Notes: generated from the letters alone by a model not told the origin. A stretch of DNA of 64,000 bases from Shimia biformata (GCF_016888515.1 NZ_JAFEJK010000004.1:49679-113678); one strand, 5' to 3'; numbered from the stretch's first letter, positions 35,711 through 45,717 are shown. Translations and numbers: made by a program.

Positions 35711-37387
35711 TCAGGTGACGTGGTTCGAACGGTTGTAGACGTTGAACTTACCGGTCGGGGCATAGAGACCCTTCACGCGCGCTTTCTCTTCCAGCGTCTT
35801 GGCGTCGAAGATCACGATCTCGCCGTTCGGCTCTTTCGAAGTCGACAGGTTCCACTTGGAGACCCAGACCTCGGTGCCGTCCTGGTTGAACTCGAAGTGG
35901 ACCGCGGCAGAGCCTTCTTCCTCGGTGATCTGGATCGTTTTCACGATCTCTCCGGTCTCTTTCGAGATGACCTGCACCGACTGCTGAACTTCAGGCTCGG
36001 GGTGCTTGGTCTGGTCAGCCCAGTAGTAGTCCGAGTTCGGGTGGGTCCGGATGAACAGGCCCGCGCCGTCGGTTTCAACCTCATAGCAGGTTTTCCAGGC
36101 CTGATCCGGGTGACCCTCGGGGTCGTTGCCCCAGACGGTCACGGTGCCTTCGCCCAGGTGGGTCGTGCCGGCAACCGGGCCACAGTTCGGGTCGTTCCAG
36201 TTGGCGCCCGGGCCGGGGTGCGGCAGCGGGGCGGTGTCGATCATCGCTTCAAGCTTGCGCTCTTTGGTGTCGACGACAACCATCTTGTTCGACGCGTTTG
36301 CGGCGATCTGGAAGTAGCGGCCGGTCGGATCGAAGAACCCGTCGTGCAGGAACTTGGCCGAGTTGATCTTGTCGATCCGCAGGTTGTCGAGGTCGGAATA
36401 GTCGACCTGCCACAGTTGGCCCAATTCTTTCACGGCAACGATCCAGGTCGGCTCGTGCGGGGTGGTGTAGATGGCGGCCACGCGGCTTTCTTCCACATAG
36501 TCCCCGTCCACGTTCACGCCGCGGGTCGAAACGACTTTCAGCGGCTCCATGGTCATCGCGTCGACGATCGCGAAGTGCGGCGGCCAGTAGCCCCCACCGA
36601 TCACGTATTTGCCATCGCCCGAGATGGCCACGTCACGCGCGTCGTAGGCAATCTTGACTTCGGAAACCAGCATCTTGTCCGGCGTCTGCCAGAGGTCGAT
36701 CTTGGTCATCTTCCCGTCGCGGCCCATGGTGTACCAGAAGCGGCCCGGGTTTTCCGGTTCCGAGATCGAATGGTGTTCGGAGGCCTTGATCACGTGTACG
36801 GCGTAGCCGGTCGGGATGTGGGTCAGCACCTCTTTGGTGTCGCCGTCGATCACGGCCACTTTGCCAACGTCACGCTCGATCACGACAAAGAAGTTTTCCC
36901 AGTTCCGGCCATGCAGCGGCTCGGTCGGGTAGTCGGCTTCTTCGACATAGATCTTGCGGGTCTCTTTCATCTGGGCAAGCGACATCTCCGGCGGCTTCGG
37001 CGGGTCCATCATAATGTAGGTCGCCATGTCCTTGATCTCTTCTTCGGTCATGATGTCCGAGAAGTTGTTCATGCCGCCCTCGGTGCCCCAGGCGATGATT
37101 TTCTCAAGCCGTTCCTGGCCCAGTTTCAGCGTACCGCCTTCAGTGACGGTGCCGTCCTTGGCGGTCTTTTTCCAGCTGGGTTCAAGGTTCTTGCCGGTGG
37201 CGCCTTTGCGCAGAACGCCGTGGCAACCGGCGCATTGCTCGAAATACAGTTGCTTCGACGCTTCGAATTTCTCCTCGCTTAGGGTCGGGCCCTCGGCGAA
37301 TGCGGGTGCTGCTACAGTGCCAAGCAGCATCGCGAAGCCGACCCCGAGGGCGCGGCTTGATTTCTTGTAGGTGATTCCAAGTGACAT
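35711..37387 (-). CDS. nirS: Cytochrome cd1 nitrite reductase
   Basis: 558 residues: Sec signal (to about residue 32, PAFAEG), cytochrome c domain with CAGCH (Cys52, Cys55, His56) and a C-terminal eight-bladed d1 propeller (HDGFFDPTGRYFQIAANASNKMVVVD, RTHPNSDYYWAD). It reduces nitrite to NO in the periplasm. Start 37387 follows GGAGAG. An FNR-like box is centred 68 bases upstream. Length is normal for NirS. Confidence 0.97.
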   Translation of the reverse strand: MSLGITYKKSSRALGVGFAMLLGTVAAPAFAEGPTLSEEKFEASKQLYFEQCAGCHGVLRKGATGKNLEPSWKKTAKDGTVTEGGTLKLGQERLEKIIAWGTEGGMNNFSDIMTEEEIKDMATYIMMDPPKPPEMSLAQMKETRKIYVEEADYPTEPLHGRNWENFFVVIERDVGKVAVIDGDTKEVLTHIPTGYAVHVIKASEHHSISEPENPGRFWYTMGRDGKMTKIDLWQTPDKMLVSEVKIAYDARDVAISGDGKYVIGGGYWPPHFAIVDAMTMEPLKVVSTRGVNVDGDYVEESRVAAIYTTPHEPTWIVAVKELGQLWQVDYSDLDNLRIDKINSAKFLHDGFFDPTGRYFQIAANASNKMVVVDTKERKLEAMIDTAPLPHPGPGANWNDPNCGPVAGTTHLGEGTVTVWGNDPEGHPDQAWKTCYEVETDGAGLFIRTHPNSDYYWADQTKHPEPEVQQSVQVISKETGEIVKTIQITEEEGSAAVHFEFNQDGTEVWVSKWNLSTSKEPNGEIVIFDAKTLEEKARVKGLYAPTGKFNVYNRSNHVT

Positions 37388-37448
37388 GATCACTCTCCAT
37401 TTGCTCGGTGAGGCAGGGCGAACCTGCGCCGGGGGCCCGAGTCGAACC

Positions 37449-37462
37449 TTGACCAAAGTCAA
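37449..37462. promoter_or_regulatory. Perfect FNR/Dnr box upstream of nirS
   Basis: TTGACCAAAGTCAA is a perfect TTGAC-N4-GTCAA palindrome centred 68 bases before the nirS ATG, placing a -41.5 promoter and a roughly 27-base leader. The local Dnr-type protein has the Glu/Ser/Arg recognition residues expected for such a site. Confidence 0.85.
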
Positions 37463-37551
37463 CGGAACTCGCGTTTTCGTGATCGGCGGGACAAGGCGCC
37501 GCAGGCCGTGGGGCTTGGCGGGGGCCGAACGCCGGTCTTTCGCAGTCGAAA

Positions 37552-37565
37552 TTGATTTTGGTTAA
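37552..37565. promoter_or_regulatory. FNR/Dnr-like box upstream of nnrS
   Basis: TTGATTTTGGTTAA is centred 81 bases before the nnrS ATG and 103 bases from the nirS box. The first half is a canonical TTGAT; the second has one mismatch. It closely matches the norC box. Confidence 0.7.
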
Positions 37566-37639
37566 GTCTGACGCTGATCCGCGCCCATAGGGTTTGAGCA
37601 AAGCTGCGTTGCAGCGGAATCATTTGACAGGAGCGTGGC

Positions 37640-38842
37640 ATGTTGGCGGGTATCAGGCGGGTTTTCAGCCAGGGGTTCAGGGTCTTCTTTCTTGCTGCCG
37701 GGGTTTTTGGTGTCCTGACCGGCGCGATCTGGGCGCTGTGGCTGATGGGGCAGGCTGGCGAAGGCAGTTCCGTCGCCAGCTCTGCAGCCATGACTCCAAC
37801 CCTTTGGCATGCGCATGAAATGGTCTTCGGCTATGGCGCCGCTGCGCTGGGCGGGTTCTTTTTGACTGCGGTTCCGAACTGGACCGACACCCCATCGGCG
37901 CGGTCTGCCTTTCTGGCGGTCGCGGCGCTGGCATGGGCGGCGGGGCGGTTGGTCCTGTGGTATTCGGGCACAATGCCGCTTGGGGCGGTCGCGGCGATTG
38001 ATCTTCTTTTCGTGCCCATCCTTGGCTCCAAGATCGCCAGCCAGCTGGTGAAGCGTCCCAAGCCGCAGAATGTCATGTTCCTTGGAATCCTTGCTCTTTA
38101 TTGGGCCGGCAATCTGCGCATGCATCTCGATTGGATGGACCTTCCGGGCGGAGACGCGGGCGCGGGGCTGCGCACCGGACTGTTTGCCCTCTGTGCCATG
38201 ATCGCCATTCTGGGCGGCCGCATCACGCCCGCCTTCACACGCAACGCAATGAACCGCGCCGGCGCACCTGAAACTGTCTGGCCTGTCTCTGTCGCGAAGA
38301 TCGAGAAGCCTACGGTTGTTCTGGCGCTGGCCCTGCCGCTGACCGTTCTTTTCGGACTGCCGGCGCCGATTTCCGGCGCCATTGCCGTGGTCTTCGGTGT
38401 GCTGCAATTGTTGCGCGTGTCGAAATGGGGATGGCGCTGGGCCTTGCGGCAGCCGATTCTGATCGCGCTGCATCTGGGTATCGTGATGCTGGGACTGGGC
38501 ATGCTGGCCTGGGGCGCGGCGGCGCTGGGGCTGGGTCAGGAAATCGCGGCGCTGCATCTGTTGGGAATCGGTTGTGTCGGCGGCATGACACTTGCCGTTA
38601 TGAGCCGCGCCTCACTGGGTCATTCCGGGCGGCCACTGGTGGCGCCAAAACCCGTTGCGCTGGGATACGTACTGATCCCGCTTGCCGCCTTTCTGCGCTG
38701 GCTTGGCGCAGAGGCGGGCGAGGGGCTCTATTATCCGATGATGATAGCCGCCAGCCTGACCTGGGCGCTGGTTTTTGCCCTGTTTCTAGTCGCGCTCTGG
38801 CCTGCACTGACGGGGCCGCGACTCGGGGCACAGGACGGTTGA
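37640..38842 (+). CDS. nnrS: NnrS family haem-copper membrane protein
   Basis: 400 residues with about 12 transmembrane helices. NnrS hallmarks are LWHAHEMVFGYGAAALGGFFLTAVPNWTDT and the GGRITPAFTRNAMNR loop with conserved His/Arg residues. NnrS proteins protect against NO-derived stress and bind haem and copper. GGAGCG precedes the ATG. It diverges from nirS across 252 bp holding two FNR-like boxes, and is followed by a strong terminator. Confidence 0.93.
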   Translation: MLAGIRRVFSQGFRVFFLAAGVFGVLTGAIWALWLMGQAGEGSSVASSAAMTPTLWHAHEMVFGYGAAALGGFFLTAVPNWTDTPSARSAFLAVAALAWAAGRLVLWYSGTMPLGAVAAIDLLFVPILGSKIASQLVKRPKPQNVMFLGILALYWAGNLRMHLDWMDLPGGDAGAGLRTGLFALCAMIAILGGRITPAFTRNAMNRAGAPETVWPVSVAKIEKPTVVLALALPLTVLFGLPAPISGAIAVVFGVLQLLRVSKWGWRWALRQPILIALHLGIVMLGLGMLAWGAAALGLGQEIAALHLLGIGCVGGMTLAVMSRASLGHSGRPLVAPKPVALGYVLIPLAAFLRWLGAEAGEGLYYPMMIAASLTWALVFALFLVALWPALTGPRLGAQDG

Positions 38843-38867
38843 CCCCCCGGAAATCCATCTGTTCCAT

Positions 38868-38900
38868 GAAAAAGAGCGTCCCAAACGGGCGCTCTTTTTC
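38868..38900 (+). terminator. Bidirectional-looking terminator after nnrS
   Basis: GAAAAAGAGCG (from 38868) pairs with CGCTCTTTTTC (to 38900), with an extra CCC/GGG inner helix around AAAC. T-runs exist on both strands. It separates nnrS from the norC promoter. Confidence 0.85.
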
Positions 38901-38950
38901 GGTGCTAACCCCCAGATATTGCGAGGTTCCCGACAGTTCCCGTCAGAATC

Positions 38951-38964
38951 TTGACTTTGGTTAA
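38951..38964. promoter_or_regulatory. FNR/Dnr-like box upstream of norC
   Basis: TTGACTTTGGTTAA is centred 70 bases before norC. It is nearly identical to the nnrS box, so the same regulator is likely. Confidence 0.75.
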
Positions 38965-39027
38965 GGAAGGTCGGCGGACCTCCGCCGATAACGACCAGAC
39001 CATCAACGCGGCGCAAAGGAGAGCGCA

Positions 39028-39480
39028 ATGCGCGAAGTCATGACCAAAAGCATGGCCCGCAATATCTTTTATGGCGGGTCACTGTTCTTCATCATTATCT
39101 TCCTGGGACTTTCGTTCCATTCACACCGTTATATCGTGACCACATCGACAAATGTGGAAACGCTGACCGAAAGCGTGGTTGCAGGCAAACACGTTTGGGA
39201 AAAGCACGCCTGCATCAACTGCCACTCGCTCCTCGGCGAAGGCGCATACTTTGCGCCCGAAGTCGGCAACGTCATGGAACGTTGGGGCGTCCAGGATGAC
39301 CCGGAAGGCGCTGTCGAAGCGCTGGCGGCCTGGATGGAGTCGCAACCGACCGGCATCGAAGGCCGCCGTCAGATGCCGCAATTCAACCTGTCCGAAGAAG
39401 AGATCCGCGATCTTGCCAATTTCTTCCTGTGGACAGGCACGATTGACACGCAAGGCTGGCCGCCGAACGAAGCCGGTTAA
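39028..39480 (+). CDS. norC: Nitric oxide reductase cytochrome c subunit
   Basis: 150 residues: one N-terminal membrane anchor (about 13-30) and a periplasmic cytochrome c domain with CINCH (Cys62-His66) and a downstream axial Met in GRRQMPQF. It accepts electrons from periplasmic donors and passes them to NorB. AAGGAG precedes ATG 39028; an in-frame ATG four codons later is also possible. Confidence 0.95.
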   Translation: MREVMTKSMARNIFYGGSLFFIIIFLGLSFHSHRYIVTTSTNVETLTESVVAGKHVWEKHACINCHSLLGEGAYFAPEVGNVMERWGVQDDPEGAVEALAAWMESQPTGIEGRRQMPQFNLSEEEIRDLANFFLWTGTIDTQGWPPNEAG

Positions 39481-39494
39481 GGAGGGTTACACCC

Positions 39495-40865
39495 ATGAAA
39501 TACGAAACCCAAAAAATCGCCTTTGTCTACTTTGCGGTAGCCATGGCATTGTTCGCGGTCCAGGTGCTGGGCGGATTGCTCGCCGGCTGGATCTATGTGT
39601 CGCCCAACACGCTGTCCGAGGTCCTGCCTTTCAACATCGTGCGGATGCTTCACACCAACTCGCTTGTCGTGTGGCTGATCCTCGGTTTCTTCGGCGCGGC
39701 CTACTTCCTGATCCCGGAAGAGGCGGAACGCGAAATCCACTCGCCCACGCTGGCCTATATCCAGCTGGCCATCCTCGTGCTTGGCACGCTGGGTGTTGTG
39801 GTGACCTATACGTTCGACCTGTTCCAGGGCAACTGGCTTCTGGGCAAGGAAGGGCGCGAGTTCATCGAACAGCCCAAATGGGTCAAGGCAGGCATCGTCG
39901 TTGCGGCGCTGATCTTCCTTTACAACATCACCATGACGGTGCTGAAGGGCAAGAAAACCGCGATCACCAACATCCTGCTTCTGGGTCTTTGGGGTCTGGC
40001 GCTTTTGTTCCTGTTCAGCTTCTACAATCCTGGCAACCTGGCACTGGACAAACAGTACTGGTGGTACATCGTTCACCTTTGGGTGGAAGGCGTCTGGGAA
40101 CTGATCATGGCCTCGATCCTGGCCTACCTGATGCTGAAACTGACCGGTGTTGACCGCGAGATCGTCGAGAAATGGCTTTACGTCATCGTTGCCGCCGCCC
40201 TGTTCTCGGGCATCCTCGGTACCGGCCACCACTACTATTGGATCGGCACGCCCGGTTACTGGCAGTGGATCGGCTCGATCTTCTCGTCGCTGGAAGTCAT
40301 CCCCTTCTTCGCCATGATGGCATTTGCCTTCGTCATGGTCTGGAAAGGACGTCGTGACCACCCGAACAAGGCCGCACTTCTGTGGTCCCTGGGCTGTGCG
40401 ACACTGGCCTTCTTTGGCGCGGGTGTCTGGGGCTTCCTGCATACGCTGCACGGGGTGAACTACTATACCCACGGCACGCAGATCACCGCGGCCCACGGTC
40501 ACCTTGCCTTCTTTGGTGCCTATGTCTGCCTGAACATTGCGATCTTCAGCTACGCAATGCCGATCCTGCGCAACCGCGATCCCTATAACCAGGTGCTGAA
40601 CATGGCTTCGTTCTGGCTGATGACGTCCGGCATGGTCTTCATGACCTTCGTCCTGACCTTCGCCGGCACGGTCCAGACCCACCTGCAACGGGTTCTTGGC
40701 GACTACTTCATGGACGTGCAGGACCAGATAGCCATCTTCTACTGGATGCGTTTCGGCGCCGGTGTGGTGGTGATCCTGGGCGTTCTGTTGTTCCTCTACG
40801 CCATCTGGGTGCCTCGCAAAGAGGTGATCGAGCCCGGCGCAGCTGACAAAGTCGCAGCGGAGTGA
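39495..40865 (+). CDS. norB: Nitric oxide reductase catalytic subunit
   Basis: 456 residues, 12 transmembrane helices of the haem-copper oxidase superfamily. HTNSLVVW gives the low-spin haem ligand; [10 protein letters not shown] and GHHYYW carry His and Glu residues of the haem b3/FeB site, and [10 protein letters not shown] follows. It makes N2O from NO without proton pumping. AAGGAGGG precedes the ATG, 14 bases after norC. Length fits cNOR NorB rather than the longer quinol-dependent type. Confidence 0.96.
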   Translation: MKYETQKIAFVYFAVAMALFAVQVLGGLLAGWIYVSPNTLSEVLPFNIVRMLHTNSLVVWLILGFFGAAYFLIPEEAEREIHSPTLAYIQLAILVLGTLGVVVTYTFDLFQGNWLLGKEGREFIEQPKWVKAGIVVAALIFLYNITMTVLKGKKTAITNILLLGLWGLALLFLFSFYNPGNLALDKQYWWYIVHLWVEGVWELIMASILAYLMLKLTGVDREIVEKWLYVIVAAALFSGILGTGHHYYWIGTPGYWQWIGSIFSSLEVIPFFAMMAFAFVMVWKGRRDHPNKAALLWSLGCATLAFFGAGVWGFLHTLHGVNYYTHGTQITAAHGHLAFFGAYVCLNIAIFSYAMPILRNRDPYNQVLNMASFWLMTSGMVFMTFVLTFAGTVQTHLQRVLGDYFMDVQDQIAIFYWMRFGAGVVVILGVLLFLYAIWVPRKEVIEPGAADKVAAE

Positions 40866-40870
40866 GCAAC

Positions 40871-41680
40871 ATGGACGGATCCACTCTCATCACGGAGGGG
40901 GCGGCAAATGCCCCCTTCTACCTCGCCCAGGGTGACGAGTGCGAGGTGTTCCAAGCCGCGCATGAAAATGGTCTGCCGGTCCTTCTGAAAGGTCCGACAG
41001 GCTGCGGGAAGACCCGGTTTGTGGCTCACATGGCACAAAAGCTGGGTCGCCCCCTCTATACCGTTGCCTGCCATGACGATCTGGCGGCGGCGGACCTGAT
41101 CGGGCGCTACCTTCTGAAAGGTGGCGAAACGGTCTGGGTTGACGGTCCCCTGACCCGCGCCGTGCGGGAAGGGGCGATCTGCTATCTCGACGAGGTGGTG
41201 GAAGCCCGCAAGGACGTGACCGTCGTTCTGCACCCCCTGACGGATGACCGGCGTATCCTGCCGATCGACCGGACGGGGGAAGAGCTTGAGGCAGCACCCG
41301 GCTTCATGCTCGTGGCCTCGTATAATCCGGGCTACCAGAACATCCTGAAAACGCTCAAGCCGTCGACGCGGCAGCGTTTCATCTCGGTCGAGTTCGATTT
41401 CCCTGCGCCTGAGCTGGAAATCAAGGTCGTTGCCGAGGAAAGCGGGCTGTCCGAAGAACGCGTCAAGCCGCTGGTGCGGCTGGCGAACAAGCTTCGCGGC
41501 CTCAAGGGGCAGGACCTAGAAGAGGGGGTCTCGACCCGCCTCGTGGTCTATGCCGCAACCCTGATCGCTCAGGGAATGAATGTCGATCGTGCAATCCGCG
41601 CGGCCATGATTGAGCCGCTGACGGATGACGAGGACGTCAAACGCGGGCTCCTCGATCTTGTCACTGCTGTCTTTGGGTGA
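40871..41680 (+). CDS. norQ: NorQ AAA+ ATPase for NO reductase activation
   Basis: 269 residues of the MoxR-like AAA+ family: Walker A GPTGCGKT near residue 40 and Walker B-like [10 protein letters not shown]. NorQ with NorD inserts the non-haem iron into NorB. ATG 40871 has GGAG upstream; a GTG at 40862 overlaps the norB stop. The end of norQ lies just before norD. Confidence 0.93.
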   Translation: MDGSTLITEGAANAPFYLAQGDECEVFQAAHENGLPVLLKGPTGCGKTRFVAHMAQKLGRPLYTVACHDDLAAADLIGRYLLKGGETVWVDGPLTRAVREGAICYLDEVVEARKDVTVVLHPLTDDRRILPIDRTGEELEAAPGFMLVASYNPGYQNILKTLKPSTRQRFISVEFDFPAPELEIKVVAEESGLSEERVKPLVRLANKLRGLKGQDLEEGVSTRLVVYAATLIAQGMNVDRAIRAAMIEPLTDDEDVKRGLLDLVTAVFG

Positions 41681-41688
41681 GGCCAGCC

Positions 41689-43626
41689 ATGGTCAAGATC
41701 GACTTTGAGCCATGGGAACCCGAAGAAACCGTCGGGAAACTGTGGCACAACTTTGCCAGCCGCCTGGATGCGCCCGAGGCGCATGAAGGAGCCGGCGTCG
41801 ACCTCGAAGAGGTCGGCGGGCGGCTGGCAGTCCTTTTCAGGGGGTTGGGGGGCAGCGCGAGCATCGAGCTGCGCCCCGTCTCTGACGAGGTGTCCCATCA
41901 CCGCCTGAGCTGGCTGCGCCGCTTGGGAACCGAGGTCGAGGCCGTGCCGCGCACCTCGTTCGACGGTGAAATCCTGCGGCTTCCCGCGCGACTGGCAGTG
42001 TTCCCGTCCCGCGAAGCCAATGCCGCGCTTTATATCTGGCTGGCGGCGGCTGCCGCCCATGCCCCCGACCGCATCGACGACGCCGATCCACTGCGCGCCG
42101 ACCTGCGCGCGCTAAAAGCCGCCCATGAGATGGTTGAGCTGACACTTGCCCAGGCCCCTGGACTGAGAGAGCTTTACGCGACGCTCCGTGAGGGGATTCT
42201 GCACTATCGCCCCGTGCCGAAACTGCCGCCTGTCGAGGCGCAGATCGAAGCGGTGGTCCGTCATATGTTGGGCGAGGATCTTCCTGCCGAGGCCCAGCCC
42301 CTGTGGGAAGCGATGCTCGCGGGCGACGTCGAGGCCCTGTTGGCCCCGCGCAATTATCAACCCTATCGCCCCGTGGCGTTGTGGCCTGAATTGCGGCCCG
42401 TGATGTTTTCCGAAGGTCACGAGGTTGAAAACCCCGAGACCGAGGGCGATACCGACCAGAGCGATAGCAAGAAAACCCACCGTGCGCGCCGCCGGAAATC
42501 CGATCAGGCCGAGCGCAGCGACAGTTTCATCCTGCACAAGTTCGAGGCGATCCTCAGCTGGACCGAGTTCCTGAACCTGAACCGCCGCGTCGATGATGAC
42601 GACCCGGAGAACGCCAAGAAAGCCGCCGACGATCAGGATGAAATCGGGCTGGGCCAGATTTCCAAGGCGCCGCCGACCAAGCTGAAGCTGCACCTTGACC
42701 TCGCACCCGAGGATGTCGACCGCGAGAAGGCGTCGGGCAAGATCATGTATCCCGAATGGGACGTGCGCACGAACCAGTATCTGCCTGACCACGTCAGCGT
42801 CCTGACTTCGGATGCCGAGATCAAAGAAAACGCCGACGCCTATGCGCAGGACCCCGGCGCCAAACGCCGCATCCGCGCAGTGAAACGTCAGTTCGAGGCG
42901 CTGCGCCCGGGGCGCGTGATGACCCGCGGGCATCTGGATGGCGACGTGCTGGACATCGAGGCCGCCGTGCGTGCGCAGGTCGACCGCATGGCCAGCGGCG
43001 AGGGCAACGAACGGGTCTGGATGCAGTCCCGCCCCGAGGCGCGTGACCTTGCCGTTTCGATCCTCCTCGATGTCAGCCGCTCGACCGAAAGCGCGGTTGG
43101 CGGGGGGCGTGCGGTGATTGATGTCGAACGCGAGGCGATCGACGCGCTGGCCTGGGGTTTGAACGCCTGTGGCGACGATTTTGCGATCCACGCGTTTTCG
43201 TCGCTCAAGCGGCACCGGGTCTACATCCAGAAGTGCAAGGGATTCGACGAACCGATGGGCAGCCTTGTCGAGGAACGGATCGGCTCATTGCGCCCCGGTT
43301 TCTATACCCGCCTTGGGGCCGCGATCCGGCACATGTCGGCGGACCTGTCCGACCAGACCCGCAAGCGTCGATTGTTGTTGGTGATCACTGATGGCAAACC
43401 CAATGACCTTGACCATTACGAGGGCCGCCACGGGATCGAGGACACAGCCATGGCCGTGCGGGAAGCACGCCGGGCCGGGCATTCGGTTTTTGGTGTCACC
43501 ATCGACAAGACCGGCAAAAGCTGGTTCCCGCGCATGTTCGGGCAGGGCGGGTTCGCCGTCATCCCCGAGCCCGAGAAGCTGATCTTCGCCTTGCCGCAGA
43601 TCTATCGGCAACTGGTCGGCGCATGA
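41689..43626 (+). CDS. norD: NorD, von Willebrand A domain protein
   Basis: 645 residues. The C-terminal third is a VWA domain with the MIDAS motif DVSRSTES; the N-terminal two thirds are NorD-specific and include an acidic linker. It partners NorQ in activating the NO reductase. ATG 41689 has GAGG upstream; a GTG at 41677 overlaps the norQ stop. Its TGA overlaps the norE start (ATGA). Confidence 0.92.
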   Translation: MVKIDFEPWEPEETVGKLWHNFASRLDAPEAHEGAGVDLEEVGGRLAVLFRGLGGSASIELRPVSDEVSHHRLSWLRRLGTEVEAVPRTSFDGEILRLPARLAVFPSREANAALYIWLAAAAAHAPDRIDDADPLRADLRALKAAHEMVELTLAQAPGLRELYATLREGILHYRPVPKLPPVEAQIEAVVRHMLGEDLPAEAQPLWEAMLAGDVEALLAPRNYQPYRPVALWPELRPVMFSEGHEVENPETEGDTDQSDSKKTHRARRRKSDQAERSDSFILHKFEAILSWTEFLNLNRRVDDDDPENAKKAADDQDEIGLGQISKAPPTKLKLHLDLAPEDVDREKASGKIMYPEWDVRTNQYLPDHVSVLTSDAEIKENADAYAQDPGAKRRIRAVKRQFEALRPGRVMTRGHLDGDVLDIEAAVRAQVDRMASGEGNERVWMQSRPEARDLAVSILLDVSRSTESAVGGGRAVIDVEREAIDALAWGLNACGDDFAIHAFSSLKRHRVYIQKCKGFDEPMGSLVEERIGSLRPGFYTRLGAAIRHMSADLSDQTRKRRLLLVITDGKPNDLDHYEGRHGIEDTAMAVREARRAGHSVFGVTIDKTGKSWFPRMFGQGGFAVIPEPEKLIFALPQIYRQLVGA

Positions 43627-44171
43627 GCGAGGCCACCGCGCTGGACGAATTGCCCGGCGAACTTCTGATGTGGGTGCTGATTGTATCCGAGCTTCTGGTG
43701 TTCGGCATGGGACTGGCCGCGTTTCTGGGCGTGCGGCTGACCGACCCAGCAGGCTTTGCCGAAGCGCAGGACCATCTTCACCGAACCGGCGCGGCGCTGA
43801 ACACGATTGTCCTGGTGACAAGCGGCTTCCTTGCGGCGCTGGCGCTGCGCTGGCGCGAGGGTGGAGCCCGCAGGAAGGCACGTCTGGCGCTGGTCGGGGC
43901 GGCGGCGCTGGGCGTGGTGTTTCTGGTCATCAAAGGCGCGGAATATGCGGGCAAAGCCGCACAGGGGATCGCGTGGGACACGCATCCCTTCTTTACCTTC
44001 TATTACCTTCTGACCGGGTTCCATGCCGCCCACGTGGTCGCTGGCGTGGTGATCCTGATGCTGGTGGCATGGAAGGATGCCGCCAAGAACATCGAGGTCG
44101 CCGGAGCCTTCTGGCACATGGTCGACCTGGTCTGGGTGCTGTTGTTCCCGGTGATCTACCTGTTGGCCTGA
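43623..44171 (+). CDS. norE: NorE, cytochrome oxidase subunit III-like protein
   Basis: 182 residues with five hydrophobic segments and the subunit III signature (ELPGELLMWVLIVSELLVFG; FYYLLTGFHAAHVVAGV; FWHMVDLVWVLLFPVIYLLA). NorE and NorF are accessory membrane proteins that raise NO reductase activity. Translationally coupled to norD. Confidence 0.9.
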   Translation: MSEATALDELPGELLMWVLIVSELLVFGMGLAAFLGVRLTDPAGFAEAQDHLHRTGAALNTIVLVTSGFLAALALRWREGGARRKARLALVGAAALGVVFLVIKGAEYAGKAAQGIAWDTHPFFTFYYLLTGFHAAHVVAGVVILMLVAWKDAAKNIEVAGAFWHMVDLVWVLLFPVIYLLA

Positions 44172-44174
44172 GTT

Positions 44175-44456
44175 ATGAATGAACCCGTCAAAAACCCCGA
44201 TCCGCTGCGCCGCGCCTGGCTGACGCTACTGGCGCTGTCGGGGGCCTCGGCTCTTGTCGCGGAATTGGCGGGACAGGGCGTTGACCGCCGCCTGATCGGC
44301 ACGGCGATTCTGGTGCTGGCCCTGATGAAGTCGCGGGTGATTCTGGCGCGTTACCTGGATCTGGCCGCAGCGCCCAGCTGGTTGCGCGGCTTCACGCTGA
44401 CCCTGTGGATCTTCGGCGGGCTTCTCTTGGGGCTGTTTCTGGTCGCTGGCGCCTAG
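44175..44456 (+). CDS. norF: NorF small membrane protein
   Basis: 93 residues with three hydrophobic segments (about 15-32, 41-57 and 71-92). Position directly after norE and size identify it as NorF, although the family has little fixed sequence. Its TAG shares the bases CTAG with the stop of the convergent DUF4202 gene, and no terminator is visible between them. Confidence 0.82.
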   Translation: MNEPVKNPDPLRRAWLTLLALSGASALVAELAGQGVDRRLIGTAILVLALMKSRVILARYLDLAAAPSWLRGFTLTLWIFGGLLLGLFLVAGA

Positions 44457-45013
44457 ACGCGGAAAGCGGCCGCAAGGTTTTCGGGCAGGTCAAACTCGTC
44501 CAGCACGCGGGCCCGCGCCTCGGGTGACATCTTGCGCGCGGTCTTTTCAACGATGTCCTGCACCTTCTCCGGCGCGTGCTTGGCCGCGAAAGGCGCGAAA
44601 TACCACTTGAGAAAGGTGAAACAGATCACGTCCTCAAGCGCCTGCACATCCGTGTCGCGCTTAATGCCTTCCTTGCGCAGCATCCGCCCGACCGTGTCGA
44701 TGGTGTCGGCATCATAACCGGCCTCTTCCATCATGCCCGTGACGCGCGTCGCGTGGTGGAGCGCAAGGTCGCGCCGCCATTTCAGGTAGCCGACACGCCC
44801 CTCGGGATAGTCCGCCCGTTTCAGAACCCAGCGTTCGATATGCTGGCCGCGTGCCGCGATCTGCAAGGCATCGGACGCATCGGGGAACAGCCGCGTCGCC
44901 TCGGACGTCATGCGCTGGCCATAAAGCAGTGCCTCGGGCTGGCCCTCGTCCAGTCGCGGGTCCTTTTCATTGGCCGCGTCAATGGCGGCAATCACGGTCT
45001 CAAGCTTCGACAT
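44453..45013 (-). CDS. DUF4202 family protein
   Basis: 186 residues, soluble, His-rich in the middle (GQHIERWV, LALHHATRV), which resembles the DUF4202 family as I remember it and could be an HD-like metal site. No signal or membrane segment. It shares one base with the end of the dnr gene (TGATG), so the two are one transcript. Function unknown; association with a nitrogen-oxide regulator suggests a role in that response. Confidence 0.75.
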   Translation of the reverse strand: MSKLETVIAAIDAANEKDPRLDEGQPEALLYGQRMTSEATRLFPDASDALQIAARGQHIERWVLKRADYPEGRVGYLKWRRDLALHHATRVTGMMEEAGYDADTIDTVGRMLRKEGIKRDTDVQALEDVICFTFLKWYFAPFAAKHAPEKVQDIVEKTARKMSPEARARVLDEFDLPENLAAAFRV

Positions 45014-45717
45014 CAGTTCTTGTTCCAGGCAATGGCAGGATCGACTTCGGCATAGTCTCGCAGCATGTCGATATCCTTGATTTCAGCGTGGTTCTTCTTG
45101 ATCAGGACACCGGCCGACTTGAGCCGCCCAAAGGCCCGCGAAAGGCTTTCGGGCTTCATACCCAGACGTCCCGCAATCAGGACCTTGTCGTAGGGCAGCG
45201 TGACGGTTGCGGCACCGCTTTCATTGTCGCACAGGTCCAGAAGGAACTCGGCCACGCGCTGGGCACCGGTCTGCGCCTTCAACTGCTCAAGCTGCGCCAC
45301 AAGCGAATGAAGGTGCGTGAATGTCGAGGCCAGGACCGACACGCTGATCATCGGGTCTTCTTTCATGAGCGAGATCAACGCAGAGGCGGGCAAAAGCGCC
45401 AGTTCGCAAGCTGTCACGGCTTCGGCCGAGACCGGATAGTTCACACCGCGCAGCGCCACCGCCTCGCCAAAGCTTTCGCCCCGGGCAAAGACGCTGACCA
45501 CCGCTTCGGACCCGTTCGGGGCCATGCGGTAGAGTTTGACCCAGCCATCCAGAACGATGTGGATGACCGAGGCCGGTTCGTCCTGGATGAACAGAGATTC
45601 GCCCCGCTCATAGTGTTTGAATGTCGAACGGCTGAGCAGGCGTTCGACATGCTGTTCAGGCAAGGAACGCATGAACAGGGACGATCGCGCGACCGCCTTG
45701 TGTTTTTCATAAGCCAT
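45013..45717 (-). CDS. Crp/Fnr-family regulator of the Dnr/NnrR type
   Basis: 234 residues: cyclic-nucleotide-binding-like sensor fold (about 15-130), dimer helix and a winged helix. The recognition helix KPESLSRAFGRL keeps Glu190, Ser193 and Arg194, the residues that read TTGA half-sites in FNR. The N-terminus lacks the FNR cysteine cluster, so this is a Dnr/NnrR-like NO-haem sensor or similar rather than an oxygen sensor. It sits between nor and nos and probably acts at the boxes at 37449, 37552, 38951 and 45822. Confidence 0.88.
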   Translation of the reverse strand: MAYEKHKAVARSSLFMRSLPEQHVERLLSRSTFKHYERGESLFIQDEPASVIHIVLDGWVKLYRMAPNGSEAVVSVFARGESFGEAVALRGVNYPVSAEAVTACELALLPASALISLMKEDPMISVSVLASTFTHLHSLVAQLEQLKAQTGAQRVAEFLLDLCDNESGAATVTLPYDKVLIAGRLGMKPESLSRAFGRLKSAGVLIKKNHAEIKDIDMLRDYAEVDPAIAWNKN

